DNA of 64,000 nt from Syntrophaceae bacterium UBA6087 (lineage in GTDB: Bacteria > Desulfobacterota > Desulfomonilia > UBA1062). The notes below the pieces were generated by a model, which was not told where the DNA came from, made no database searches, and saw only the letters and a program-made list of their open reading frames with translations. Made by a program: the position numbers and the translations under genes. The stretch is from assembly GCA_002448235.1 (NCBI GenBank), contig DIXF01000012.1, forward strand, positions 111,131 through 175,130. Reading direction: 5' to 3'. This document shows, in pieces, positions 17,226 through 25,373 of this stretch (position 1 is its first letter; every line of letters begins with the position of its first letter).

Positions 17226-18386
17226 ATGAAAGCCAAAGGCTATGAAACCGACGGAGCCGAGCCGGGGTTTGTATTGCTGGACAGGCTCGGCAGCGATAGG
17301 CTTCTGGCGAGGATGACCGGCGTCTGGAAAATCGGGGTGAGGCTGCCCAGGCCCGAGAATGTACTGAAACAGGCAGAGCCTTTCCCTTCTGCCGGACATC
17401 TCTCCTTTGAAACCTCGGGCATCACCAGTTGGGACACCTCTCTGGTGACCTTTCTCTCCTCGTTTCTCGACCGGTGTGCAATGCTCGGCATCCAGGCGGA
17501 TACGGCAGGTCTCCCGCCGGGGGTACAGCGACTGCTTCAGCTTGCGGGAGCCTTTCGAAGCGGACACGAGGGCGAAAAGGTGCACGAGAAGGTCACGTTC
17601 CTCGAACGCACGGGGGGGAAGGCTTTGGGATTTTTTCAGGCCTTATTTGCGTTCCTCCTGTTCGTCGGCGGAGCTGTCGTGGCCCTTGGCCGCCTCCTGT
17701 CCTTCCATGCACGCTTCCGCTTTTCCGACTTCATGGCCGTACTGCAGGAAAGCGGACCGAACGCACTCCCCATCATCTTCCTGATCAGCGCCCTGGTGGG
17801 CATTATCCTGGCGTTCGTGGGCGCGGTGCAGCTCAGGATGTTCAATGCCGAGATCTACATTGCCGATGTCGTGGGGATTTCCATGGCGCGCGAGATGGGT
17901 CCCATGATGACCGCCATCGTCATGATGGGAAGGACCGGGGCATCGTTCGCCGCCCAGCTTGGAGCCATGGAGACGAACGAAGAAATCGACGCGCTCAGGA
18001 CCCTGGGCATCGATCCCATGGAATTCCTCGTGCTTCCCCGGATGATCGCCCTGATTATCATGATACCTCTGCTTACCCTGTATTCGGACGTCATCGGCAT
18101 CTTGAGCGGCGCGCTTACGGGCATCGGCATGTTCGGCATCCCTGCGAGCCAGTATTATGAAGAAACCAAGGTATTCCTCACCTTAAACCAGTTCGGCATC
18201 GGCCTCGCAAAGAGCGTTTTTTTCGGGTCTATTATCGCGGCATCGGGCTGCTTTTATGGAATGCGCTGCGGCAGAAGCGCCTCTGCAGTCGGAGATGCGA
18301 CCACCAGGTCTGTGGTGTCCGGGATCGTTTTCATCATCGTTGCCGACGGGACCTTCGCGGTCATCACCAGCGTTTTAGGGATATAG
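17226..18386 (+). CDS. mlaE: MlaE-family lipid ABC transporter permease with N-terminal STAS-like domain
   Basis: This is a 386-residue inner-membrane permease of the MCE/Mla system, which moves phospholipids between membranes. Residues 1-125 form a STAS-like cytoplasmic domain (WDTSLVTFLSSFLDRC), fused here in place of a separate MlaB. The MlaE domain follows with five to six helices and conserved stretches VGIILAFVGAVQLRMF, REMGPMMTAIVMMGRTGASFAAQLGAM and a long EEIDALRTLGIDPMEFLVLPR loop. GGAG precedes the ATG. The next genes are the ATPase, MCE protein and lipoprotein, forming one operon. Confidence 0.92.
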   Translation: MKAKGYETDGAEPGFVLLDRLGSDRLLARMTGVWKIGVRLPRPENVLKQAEPFPSAGHLSFETSGITSWDTSLVTFLSSFLDRCAMLGIQADTAGLPPGVQRLLQLAGAFRSGHEGEKVHEKVTFLERTGGKALGFFQALFAFLLFVGGAVVALGRLLSFHARFRFSDFMAVLQESGPNALPIIFLISALVGIILAFVGAVQLRMFNAEIYIADVVGISMAREMGPMMTAIVMMGRTGASFAAQLGAMETNEEIDALRTLGIDPMEFLVLPRMIALIIMIPLLTLYSDVIGILSGALTGIGMFGIPASQYYEETKVFLTLNQFGIGLAKSVFFGSIIAASGCFYGMRCGRSASAVGDATTRSVVSGIVFIIVADGTFAVITSVLGI

Positions 18387-18403
18387 GCCTGAGGGCGACC
18401 CAT

Positions 18404-19171
18404 GTGAAAAGAGAAGATCCCATAGCGCTGAGGGATATAACCCTGGCGTATGACAGCCTGCTGGTTCTCAAGGATGTAAACTTCCAGGTGAAGCGGGGAG
18501 ACATCTTCGTCATCATGGGCGGAAGCGGAAGCGGCAAGAGCTCTCTCATGAAGGCCATGACCGGCCTCCTGCCCCCGGTCCGGGGACAGGTGTTCTATGA
18601 AGGGGTGGATTTCTGGGAAGCCGGACCCGCAACCCGCGATGCCATTCTGCACAAAGTGGGAGTACTCTACCAGCGAGGGGCGCTGTGGAGTTCCATGACT
18701 CTGGCGGAGAACATCGCTCTTCCCCTGGAAGAATTCACCGGGCTCGGCGCAGAAGAGATCCGCGACCTCGTGAACTTTAAACTCTCTCTCGTGGGCTTGA
18801 GCGGCTTCGAAGATGCATACCCTGCCGAGATCAGCGGCGGGATGATAAAACGGGCCGCACTGGCGAGGGCCATGGCGCTGGATCCCGGCATCCTGTTCTT
18901 CGATGAGCCGTCGGCTGGGCTGGACCCTGTCAGCGCACGGCTCCTGGACGAGCTGATCCTTGAGCTAAAACAGAACCTCCATACCACGATCATCGTCATA
19001 TCCCACGACCTCGAGAGCATATTTACCATAGCAGACACCGCAATTCTCCTCGATTCAGAAGAAAGAACAGTCATCGCCTCAGGAAAGCCCGAGGACCTGC
19101 TGAGAAACTCGGAGGACTCCCGGGTGCAGAAATTTCTCACCAGGGTACAAACCGTTTTTCCCGAGACGTAA
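18404..19171 (+). CDS. mlaF: MlaF-like ABC transporter ATP-binding protein
   Basis: This 255-residue ATPase powers the MlaE permease. Walker A GGSGSGKSS lies near residue 45, the signature EISGGMIKRAALARA near 145, and Walker B ILFFDEPSAGLDP near 165, with the switch His in VISHDLES. The SAGLDP and MIKRAALARA forms are typical of Mla ATPases. The start is GTG at 18404; an ATG two bases upstream is immediately closed by TGA in its own frame. It lies 17 bp after the permease stop. Confidence 0.92.
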   Translation: MKREDPIALRDITLAYDSLLVLKDVNFQVKRGDIFVIMGGSGSGKSSLMKAMTGLLPPVRGQVFYEGVDFWEAGPATRDAILHKVGVLYQRGALWSSMTLAENIALPLEEFTGLGAEEIRDLVNFKLSLVGLSGFEDAYPAEISGGMIKRAALARAMALDPGILFFDEPSAGLDPVSARLLDELILELKQNLHTTIIVISHDLESIFTIADTAILLDSEERTVIASGKPEDLLRNSEDSRVQKFLTRVQTVFPET

Positions 19172-19249
19172 ATACGCGGGTCGGTTTTCTCCCTCTTAAA
19201 GAAGTCTTGAATTTTTGAGTTTTGCATCTGTCCCTCGTAAGAAAGAATT

Positions 19250-20227
19250 ATGAACGGAAAACCGAGCAAGGCTCTCATCGGCCTATTCGTCATCGGAGCA
19301 GTCGTCCTGACTGTGGCAGGGATCGTCATCTTCGGATCCGGGAGGTACTTCTCCCGGCAGCCGGTATACGTCATGTACTTCCAGGGTTCAGTGAGAGGTC
19401 TCGCTATAGGATCTCCTGTCATGTTCAGGGGGGTCGGCATCGGTTCCGTTACCGAAATCAGCATCCGGTTCCTTCCCGATGCCTCATCGGTAAGGATCCC
19501 TGTGCTGATTCAGCTTGAACCGGAGACGTTCACCGATGTCATGGGTGCGCGATCCCAGCAGGAGTACATCAAGAGCCTTATCGACAAAGGGCTCAAGGCC
19601 CAGCTCCAGCTGCAGAACATTCTCACCAGCCAGCTCTATATATCGCTGGATTTCTATCCGGACAGGCCGGCGCGTTTTATGGGCATCGACAAACGGCATG
19701 TCGAGATACCCACCATGCCCTCGAGCCTTGAACAGATCACCAAGACGATCGAGAAGCTGCCTCTCGAAGAGCTTGCGAACAAGCTCATCTCGACCCTCGA
19801 AGGCATCGAAGAGACCGTCCAGTCGACAGAGCTGCAGGAGACCATCCGGTCGATGAACCTTGCCATAGGTGATATCCGGAAACTGGTGCAGAAGATCGAC
19901 ACCAGAGTGGAGCCTGTCTCGTCGGAGGTCACCTCCACCCTTGCCCGCACGCGAAAGACCATGGAGGATATCGATGCCCGTTTGGCTTCGCTTCTGGCAA
20001 GCGCGGAAAGGACATCCGAAGCGACCCGCTCGGCAATGGCCGGGGCCGATAAGGCTTTCGGCGCCATAGAAGGGTTGTCGCAAGGCGAGTCTTCCATTGC
20101 GTATCAGCTTGGCGAGACCTTGGATGAGGTCTCTGCCGCCGCACGCTCCATGCGCAGCCTGGCTGAATACCTGGAACGACACCCCGAGGCGATTGTCCGC
20201 GGCAAGGGCAGCCCGGAAAGGAGATGA
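19250..20227 (+). CDS. mlaD: MCE-domain lipid-binding protein (MlaD family)
   Basis: This 325-residue protein is anchored by one N-terminal membrane helix (residues 8-30), with the MCE domain at about 38-120 (VYVMYFQGSVRGLAIGSPVMFRG, the classic MCE start). It is followed by a long, mostly helical periplasmic tail up to 325. MCE proteins form hexameric rings that carry lipid across the periplasm. The tail is longer than in E. coli MlaD and resembles PqiB/YebT-type and actinobacterial MCE proteins in having helical extensions. It is cotranscribed with mlaE, mlaF and the lipoprotein gene. Confidence 0.9.
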   Translation: MNGKPSKALIGLFVIGAVVLTVAGIVIFGSGRYFSRQPVYVMYFQGSVRGLAIGSPVMFRGVGIGSVTEISIRFLPDASSVRIPVLIQLEPETFTDVMGARSQQEYIKSLIDKGLKAQLQLQNILTSQLYISLDFYPDRPARFMGIDKRHVEIPTMPSSLEQITKTIEKLPLEELANKLISTLEGIEETVQSTELQETIRSMNLAIGDIRKLVQKIDTRVEPVSSEVTSTLARTRKTMEDIDARLASLLASAERTSEATRSAMAGADKAFGAIEGLSQGESSIAYQLGETLDEVSAAARSMRSLAEYLERHPEAIVRGKGSPERR

Positions 20228-20228
20228 T

Positions 20229-20834
20229 ATGTCGATCAGGCAAATCCTGTTGTCCGTGCTCTTGCTACAGGCGGGAATCCACTTCGGATGTGCGTCCACA
20301 CAGGCGCCCAGGTATTACCTTCTGAGCCCGGTTTCCATCTCACCGGATGTCAAGTGGGAGCCGTGCATCACCATCGGCGTTCATACCGTCAGGGTGCCGC
20401 GATATCTCGAAAGGCCTCAGATCATGATCCGTTCGAGCGCCAACGAGCTTACGATCTCGGAATTCGATTTGTGGGCAGAGCCTGTGGAAGAAAATATCTC
20501 CCGTGTTATCGCCAGGAATCTTGAAACACTGCTCTGTGCAGACGTCCGCGAAATACGGCCGGGTCAAAGGCGGCAGGACGTGGACTACCGGCTCAATATC
20601 GAGGTGACGCGCATGGATGGAGACTTTGGGGAGAAGGCTGTCCTCGAGGCTCTCTGGTCTGTCACGGGTGGGGCTGACAGCAGCGAGCTGTTCGTCGGGA
20701 AATCCCGGTATACCGGAGACGCAGGCAGAACCCATGCGTCCCTGGTATCGGCCCAGAGCGGACTGCTTGCCGAACTTAGCAGGGAAATGGCCGACGTGTT
20801 TACGTCTCTGTCGCAGAGACTTCCGAAAGGTTAG
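20229..20834 (+). CDS. ABC-type transport auxiliary lipoprotein (PqiC/DUF330-like)
   Basis: This 201-residue lipoprotein has a signal sequence with a cleavage site before Cys21 (GIHFGC, a slightly atypical lipobox). The mature part has the family features PRYYLLSP near the start, RVPRYLERPQIMIRSSANEL and EFDLWAEPVEENISRVIARNL. This family forms the outer-membrane partner in MCE systems of the Pqi type. The ATG at 20229 is chosen because AGGAG precedes it and it follows the MCE stop by 1 bp. Upstream in-frame sequence lacks a signal. Confidence 0.88.
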   Translation: MSIRQILLSVLLLQAGIHFGCASTQAPRYYLLSPVSISPDVKWEPCITIGVHTVRVPRYLERPQIMIRSSANELTISEFDLWAEPVEENISRVIARNLETLLCADVREIRPGQRRQDVDYRLNIEVTRMDGDFGEKAVLEALWSVTGGADSSELFVGKSRYTGDAGRTHASLVSAQSGLLAELSREMADVFTSLSQRLPKG

Positions 20835-20870
20835 CTATTCTCTTCGTTACGGGCACAAATGAAAGCTCGA

Positions 20871-21041
20871 TCAAATCCTTCTTGAAGGTTTCCAGTAGAG
20901 GATCATGCCTATGACGGCCAGAAGCAGGAACACGACAAACAGGATGAAGGAGATCCAGGCAAACGCACCGGCAATGCCGCTATACCCGAGAACCCAGAAC
21001 ACGATTGCAAGGATCAGGGAGATATACGCCCATCCTATCAT
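20871..21041 (-). CDS. Small membrane protein, DUF1328-like
   Basis: This 56-residue protein has two hydrophobic helices. It starts MIGWAYISLILAIVFWVLGY and contains the SGIAGAFAWISFILFVVFLL pattern seen in DUF1328/YtjA-type proteins. Function is unknown. AAAGGAGGTG, a near-perfect ribosome site, lies just before the ATG at 21041. It stands alone, convergent with the lipid transport operon. Confidence 0.8.
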   Translation of the reverse strand: MIGWAYISLILAIVFWVLGYSGIAGAFAWISFILFVVFLLLAVIGMILYWKPSRRI

Positions 21042-21389
21042 GTGTGCACCTCCTTTGCCGGATGTGCCCTATTCTTTATGAACTGCAAAAGACCGCCTCC
21101 CATACCCGGCAAGTCCGGCTTGATTCCTTGCCTGAGGCGTTGAATCGGCCCGTTAGGTTGGAAGACCGACAATGTGCTCCCTTAAGGATGACACACAGGG
21201 ATAAAAATTATTATACGCTCCATGGAAGCGAACTCCATGGCCCATCGCCGGCGGGCAGGCGCTTATGAAGGGTTCCGGTAGCTTACGGTGCGCAGGGATG
21301 CATCTTTAGGGTCGGAGGTGAATATGAGTATCCCCTTTTCCAGGGGTGAACCGTGCACATACTTAAGATCGCCGGCGAAAAAGAATGAA
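21042..21389. other. Intergenic stretch without recognised genes
   Basis: Frames on both strands look like chance ORFs. No RNA gene or obvious hairpin was recognised here. The promoter of the DUF1328-like gene should lie at its left end on the minus strand. Confidence 0.5.
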
Positions 21390-21743
21390 TCATGTTTCGT
21401 TTCCGGGCAGTACCCCGGAGACATCGAGCCCTTGGTCGGTTTTGTCGACGTCCGTCATTCCTTCTTCTGTCGACACCCTGTTTTCTTTCACTGTTTCAAG
21501 GGCCGGATCTCCGTCATCAGCGGTGCATTCCCTGACTGCACGCTCAGTGTCTCCGTCCTGCGAGTTTGTAGCAGTCTCAAGGTGAACTATACGCGGTTTT
21601 TCCGTAATCCCGGGAGCTTCACGCTCGTGGGGTCCGGATGCCCAGTAGAACCCGGCTCCGACAGTGAGCGCTAAATACATGAGAACGATAAACGCTGCTT
21701 TGCGGTTAATCAGAACATCTTTTGCTTTCTCGGTCAGCTTCAT
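21390..21743 (-). CDS. Hypothetical single-pass membrane protein
   Basis: This is a 117-residue protein of unknown function. A hydrophobic segment spans residues 15-34 (AAFIVLMYLALTVGAGFYWA), followed by an acidic, low-complexity tail rich in Glu, Asp and Thr. GAGGG precedes the ATG. The topology is probably N-in, with the acidic tail in the periplasm. It lies downstream of the marR gene in the same direction, separated by about 36 bp of non-coding DNA. No family was recognised. Confidence 0.6.
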   Translation of the reverse strand: MKLTEKAKDVLINRKAAFIVLMYLALTVGAGFYWASGPHEREAPGITEKPRIVHLETATNSQDGDTERAVRECTADDGDPALETVKENRVSTEEGMTDVDKTDQGLDVSGVLPGNET

Positions 21744-21779
21744 GATCCCTCACATTCAGTACATAATCGATTGAAAAAA

Positions 21780-22298
21780 CTACTCTTGAGTTTTGTGAAT
21801 CCTCCTTGACTTCATCCTGGACATGTTCACTTCCGGTGAGAGCATCAGTTGTGGCGGCAGCTTCTGCGCCCCCAGTATTTTCACCAGATGATCCAGTCCG
21901 GAAGCAATGCTTTCAAGCTCCTTGGCCGACAGAATCTCGAGCCCGTCAACGAGGAGTCCCTGTGCCACCTGAGGCGCCTTGGCCACAAGCTCATGGCCCG
22001 AATCGGTAAGACCGACTCTGACGACCCTGCGGTCATCTTTTGAACGGACCCTTTGGACAATGCCGTGCGATTCAAGGCGGTCGAGTATGCCCACCACCGT
22101 TGCCGGATGAAGGTACATCCTCTCAGCGAGATCGGAAACCCTGATCGGACCGGATTCGGCTATGACCTTGATAGCCCAGAGCTGCGGCCCGGTGAGACCG
22201 GTGGCGAACTCCGCCTTCTTTGACTGTTCGTTGACTGCCTGAAACACCCGCCGCAGGTTATCGATGATATCGGCTATCAGAACTTTCTTTTGCATCAT
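21780..22298 (-). CDS. MarR-family transcriptional regulator
   Basis: This 172-residue regulator has a winged helix from about residue 40 to 110: RVSDLAERMYLHPATVVGILDRLESHGIVQRVRSKDDRRVVRVGLTDSG is the MarR recognition helix and wing. Flanking helices provide the dimer interface. It is transcribed away from the glycosyltransferase pair, with about 418 bp between the starts. That makes those genes candidate targets, but a link to the membrane protein gene downstream is equally possible. No ligand can be inferred. Confidence 0.9.
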   Translation of the reverse strand: MMQKKVLIADIIDNLRRVFQAVNEQSKKAEFATGLTGPQLWAIKVIAESGPIRVSDLAERMYLHPATVVGILDRLESHGIVQRVRSKDDRRVVRVGLTDSGHELVAKAPQVAQGLLVDGLEILSAKELESIASGLDHLVKILGAQKLPPQLMLSPEVNMSRMKSRRIHKTQE

Positions 22299-22716
22299 GT
22301 GCCTCTCATGCCGGAAAAGCCTTTTTCATTTGTTTACCAATTATTTGTGCTATAATCAATTCCTTTTTGAGTTTCATATAGTTGCATTTTTATTTAGTTT
22401 TGGCCTTCTTGACAGACTTGGGGTAATATAGTAGCCTGCCAAAAAATTGAGAATAACGCGGGTTCGGCGCCATGCCGAAGGATATCGACGGTCGGGCCGC
22501 CATCCGGAGGCAACGGACAGTGTCCTTTTCGTTTCTTCCAATGAAAGTTTTTTCTGTTCTCACGGCGCCGGGAGACAATCGCGGAGCGCCCGCTTTCCAA
22601 ATGGCCGGTTCGAATCAGGCAATCGGGTCGGCAGCTGAAGGGTTCCGGCTCGTTCCTCCGCCGGGGGCTCTCTTGTCAATGCTGCCCGGTGCAAACATCC
22701 ATGAGGAGGTTAATTC
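22299..22716. other. 418-bp divergent intergenic region and long leader of the glycosyltransferase operon
   Basis: No gene was recognised here. The left 80 bp are AT-rich and should hold the marR promoter. On the plus strand TTGACA at 22409-22414 could be a -35 box, which would give the glycosyltransferase operon a leader of nearly 290 nt. Within it, TTCGGC and GCCGAA around 22460-22478 form a hairpin. No known riboswitch class was matched. Confidence 0.45.
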
Positions 22717-23964
22717 ATGGCGGATATACGAAGATTCTCCACGGCACTCAGAGACCATGCAAGGGAAAAGCTTGAGCGCCTGGGACACGCAGATATCGTC
22801 ATAGGCATCCCCAGCTATCTCTGTGACGACTCCATCAGGCACGTGGTAAAAACTATCTCCAACGGCCTCGAAAAATATTATCCGGATGCCCGGGCTCTGA
22901 TTATCATATCCGACGGGGGGTCCACCGACGATACCCGCGATGTCGCCAGGTCGTATGAGGGTAAATCTTTCAATATCGATAAGATCGTGACCGTGTACCG
23001 CGGCCTTCCCGGCAAGGGTTCGGCGCTGAGGGCGGTGTTCGAGGCGGCCGCCTTCCTGAAACCTCAGGCTGTTGCGGTCTTCGATTCCGACCTTATTTCG
23101 ATATCGCCGCAGTGGGTCAAGAACCTCATCGACCCGGTCATGGACGGATACGACTTTGTAGCCCCTGATTATCTCCGCTATAAATTCGATGCCACCATTA
23201 CCAATACCATTACCTACAACCTCACCTGCTCGCTGTACGGACTTCGCATCCGCCAGCCCATCGGCGGAGACTTCGGGCTCTCGCTCGGGCTTATCAAATA
23301 TTATCTCTCCCAGGACGGCGTCTGGGAGACGGATGTGACCCGTTTCGGGATAGACATCTGGATGACCGCAAGCGCCATTGTCGGCGGATTCAAAATCTGC
23401 CAGGCAAAGCTCGGAGTCAAGATTCACGGCCGGAAAGACCCTTCTCAGGACCTCGGTCCCATGTACCGGCAGGTCGTGGGAACCATCTTCCAGCTCATGG
23501 AGATGCACGAAGGGTATTGGAAGAACATAAGCGGCCTCAAGGATGTGCCCATACTCGGGGATTACCCGGCCGAGGAGCCCCCTGCCTTTGAGATCAACCA
23601 GGATGAGCTTATCGAGTATTTCCAGATGGGCTTCTGGAATTTCAACGGCATATGGCAGCAGCAGCTCGAAGAAAAGGACCTTGCGTTAATAAAGGCCCTG
23701 GCGCATGACGGCGCAAAAGAGACCTTCCACCTGCCGATCGAAACATGGGTGCGGACGGTCTACCGCTATGCCAACGCCTTTCACTCGACGCCCCGCCAGC
23801 GGATGAAGCTCCTGAACACGATGATACCGCTCTACTACGCCAGGGTCGCGTCCCTGGTGAACGAGCTTAAGGACATGGACTGCAACCAGGCGGAGGACTT
23901 CTTCGACGAGCAGGCGCTCTGCTTCGGGGCCATGAAGGATTATCTCTTACAAGTCTGGAAATAA
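22717..23964 (+). CDS. GT-A glycosyltransferase, glucosyl-/mannosylglycerate synthase-like
   Basis: This 415-residue cytoplasmic glycosyltransferase has a GT-A fold. The N-terminal nucleotide-sugar part has VIGIPSY, IISDGGSTDDT, LPGKGSALR and the metal-binding DSD in VFDSDLISIS near residue 130, then QPIGGDFGLS in the acceptor region. This set resembles mannosylglycerate and glucosylglycerate synthases of compatible-solute pathways; the substrate is inferred. A strong ribosome site (AGGAGG) precedes the ATG. The next gene, 10 bp downstream, is a second enzyme of related fold. Confidence 0.75.
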   Translation: MADIRRFSTALRDHAREKLERLGHADIVIGIPSYLCDDSIRHVVKTISNGLEKYYPDARALIIISDGGSTDDTRDVARSYEGKSFNIDKIVTVYRGLPGKGSALRAVFEAAAFLKPQAVAVFDSDLISISPQWVKNLIDPVMDGYDFVAPDYLRYKFDATITNTITYNLTCSLYGLRIRQPIGGDFGLSLGLIKYYLSQDGVWETDVTRFGIDIWMTASAIVGGFKICQAKLGVKIHGRKDPSQDLGPMYRQVVGTIFQLMEMHEGYWKNISGLKDVPILGDYPAEEPPAFEINQDELIEYFQMGFWNFNGIWQQQLEEKDLALIKALAHDGAKETFHLPIETWVRTVYRYANAFHSTPRQRMKLLNTMIPLYYARVASLVNELKDMDCNQAEDFFDEQALCFGAMKDYLLQVWK

Positions 23965-23974
23965 GGAGGAACAT

Positions 23975-25186
23975 ATGGCTGATTTCTACCAGCACGGCAT
24001 GATAGCGACTTTGCAGAAACTGCGGCAACGGCCGGTGAAGGATATCGAGAACGAGCTTTATGAGATTTCGAAAAAGCGCAAGATGGTCCTGCTTTTGCCC
24101 GCACTCGTTTCGGAGTTCGATACGCCTGCGATGCCCCAGATCCTCTCCGAACTCAAGAAGGTGTCCTATCTCGACAAGATCGTATTGTCTCTCGACAAGG
24201 CCAATGAAGGGCAGTTCAAAAAGGTGAAGCAGACCATGTCGGAGGTATCGTCTTCGGTAAGGATCGTGTGGCATGACGGCCCGCGCCTGCAGACCCTTTA
24301 CAAGGAGCTCCGCGGCAATGATTTCAAGCTGGAGGTTCCGGGCAAGGGCCGGTCGGTGTGGATGACGCTCGGGTATATCCTGGCCGACGAGGACGTGGAC
24401 GCCATCGCCCTGCACGATACGGACATCATAAACTATTCACGGGAGATCCTTGCCCGGCTCATCTACCCCGTAGTGCACCCCGCGCTCGACTACGACTTCG
24501 GCAAGGGATACTATGCACGGGTGACGGACAAACTCTACGGCCGGGTGACGAGGCTCTTTTACCTGCCCATAATCAACACCCTGAAGCGTATCGTGGGCCA
24601 CAACCCGTTCCTCGAATATCTCGGATCTTTCCGGTATGCGCTCTCCGGCGAATTCGCCATGCTTTCCACCATCGCCCGCGGCATCCGTATCTCGCCCACC
24701 TGGGGACTGGAGGTATCCATGCTCAACGAGGTTTACCACCGGACGGCGCCCAACCGGATCTGCCAGGTGGAGATCGCCGAGAACTACGAGCATAAGCACC
24801 AGGGGCTCCAGAAGAACGACTCCGGGGCCGGCCTCAACCGCATGGCCACCGATATCGCCGAGACCTTGCTTCGGATCTTGAGCCAGGGGGGCATGGTACT
24901 GAGCGATTCCTTCTTCAGGACCATGTTCACCTCGTACATTGAGGAGTCACGGCTCGCCATAGAAAAGTACAACGCGCTGTCTCTGCTCAACGGTCTTTCG
25001 TATGACCGGCACAGCGAGATCGAGGCAACCGAATCCTTCGTAGGCTCGCTCAAGGAAGCGACGCGCAAATTCTCGTCGGACCCCATCGGCATCCCGATGA
25101 TGAGCGCCTGGGTAAGGATCAGCGCGGCCATACCCGATTTCCAGGACAGGCTGAGCGAGGCCGTCGAACAGGATAACAGCCGGTAA
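23975..25186 (+). CDS. Glucosyl-3-phosphoglycerate synthase-like glycosyltransferase (GT81-type)
   Basis: This 403-residue enzyme resembles GpgS, which transfers glucose from a nucleotide sugar to 3-phosphoglycerate. It has GKGRSVWMTLGYILA, the DTD metal motif in ALHDTDIINYS near residue 150, FGKGYYARVTDKLYGRVTRLFYLPIINTL and SGEFAML, all in the order seen in GpgS. No glucosyl-3-phosphoglycerate phosphatase gene follows. Coupled with the preceding gene this suggests synthesis of a glycosylglycerate osmolyte. AAGGAGG precedes the ATG. The exact donor and acceptor cannot be read from sequence. Confidence 0.78.
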   Translation: MADFYQHGMIATLQKLRQRPVKDIENELYEISKKRKMVLLLPALVSEFDTPAMPQILSELKKVSYLDKIVLSLDKANEGQFKKVKQTMSEVSSSVRIVWHDGPRLQTLYKELRGNDFKLEVPGKGRSVWMTLGYILADEDVDAIALHDTDIINYSREILARLIYPVVHPALDYDFGKGYYARVTDKLYGRVTRLFYLPIINTLKRIVGHNPFLEYLGSFRYALSGEFAMLSTIARGIRISPTWGLEVSMLNEVYHRTAPNRICQVEIAENYEHKHQGLQKNDSGAGLNRMATDIAETLLRILSQGGMVLSDSFFRTMFTSYIEESRLAIEKYNALSLLNGLSYDRHSEIEATESFVGSLKEATRKFSSDPIGIPMMSAWVRISAAIPDFQDRLSEAVEQDNSR

Positions 25187-25373
25187 TGCCGTTAAAGGGA
25201 GTGGCTGCCGGTTGATAAAAAAGATTCATGTTTTTTCGGACACTTCCTGCCGCCCGATAGAGATGCATGTTTTTTGAGAACTGAAGCCTTGACCCTGCAG
25301 GCCATATGACGTAACAGAAACAAATACCTGATTATTTTTGCGTATTCTCGGAGATCTTTGCAGCAGGAAACAG

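Noticed and set aside
22600..22640. A GGTTCGAATC motif like a tRNA T-loop
   Set aside because: The flanking stem has a mismatch and no anticodon or acceptor stem could be built around it, so it is not a tRNA gene.
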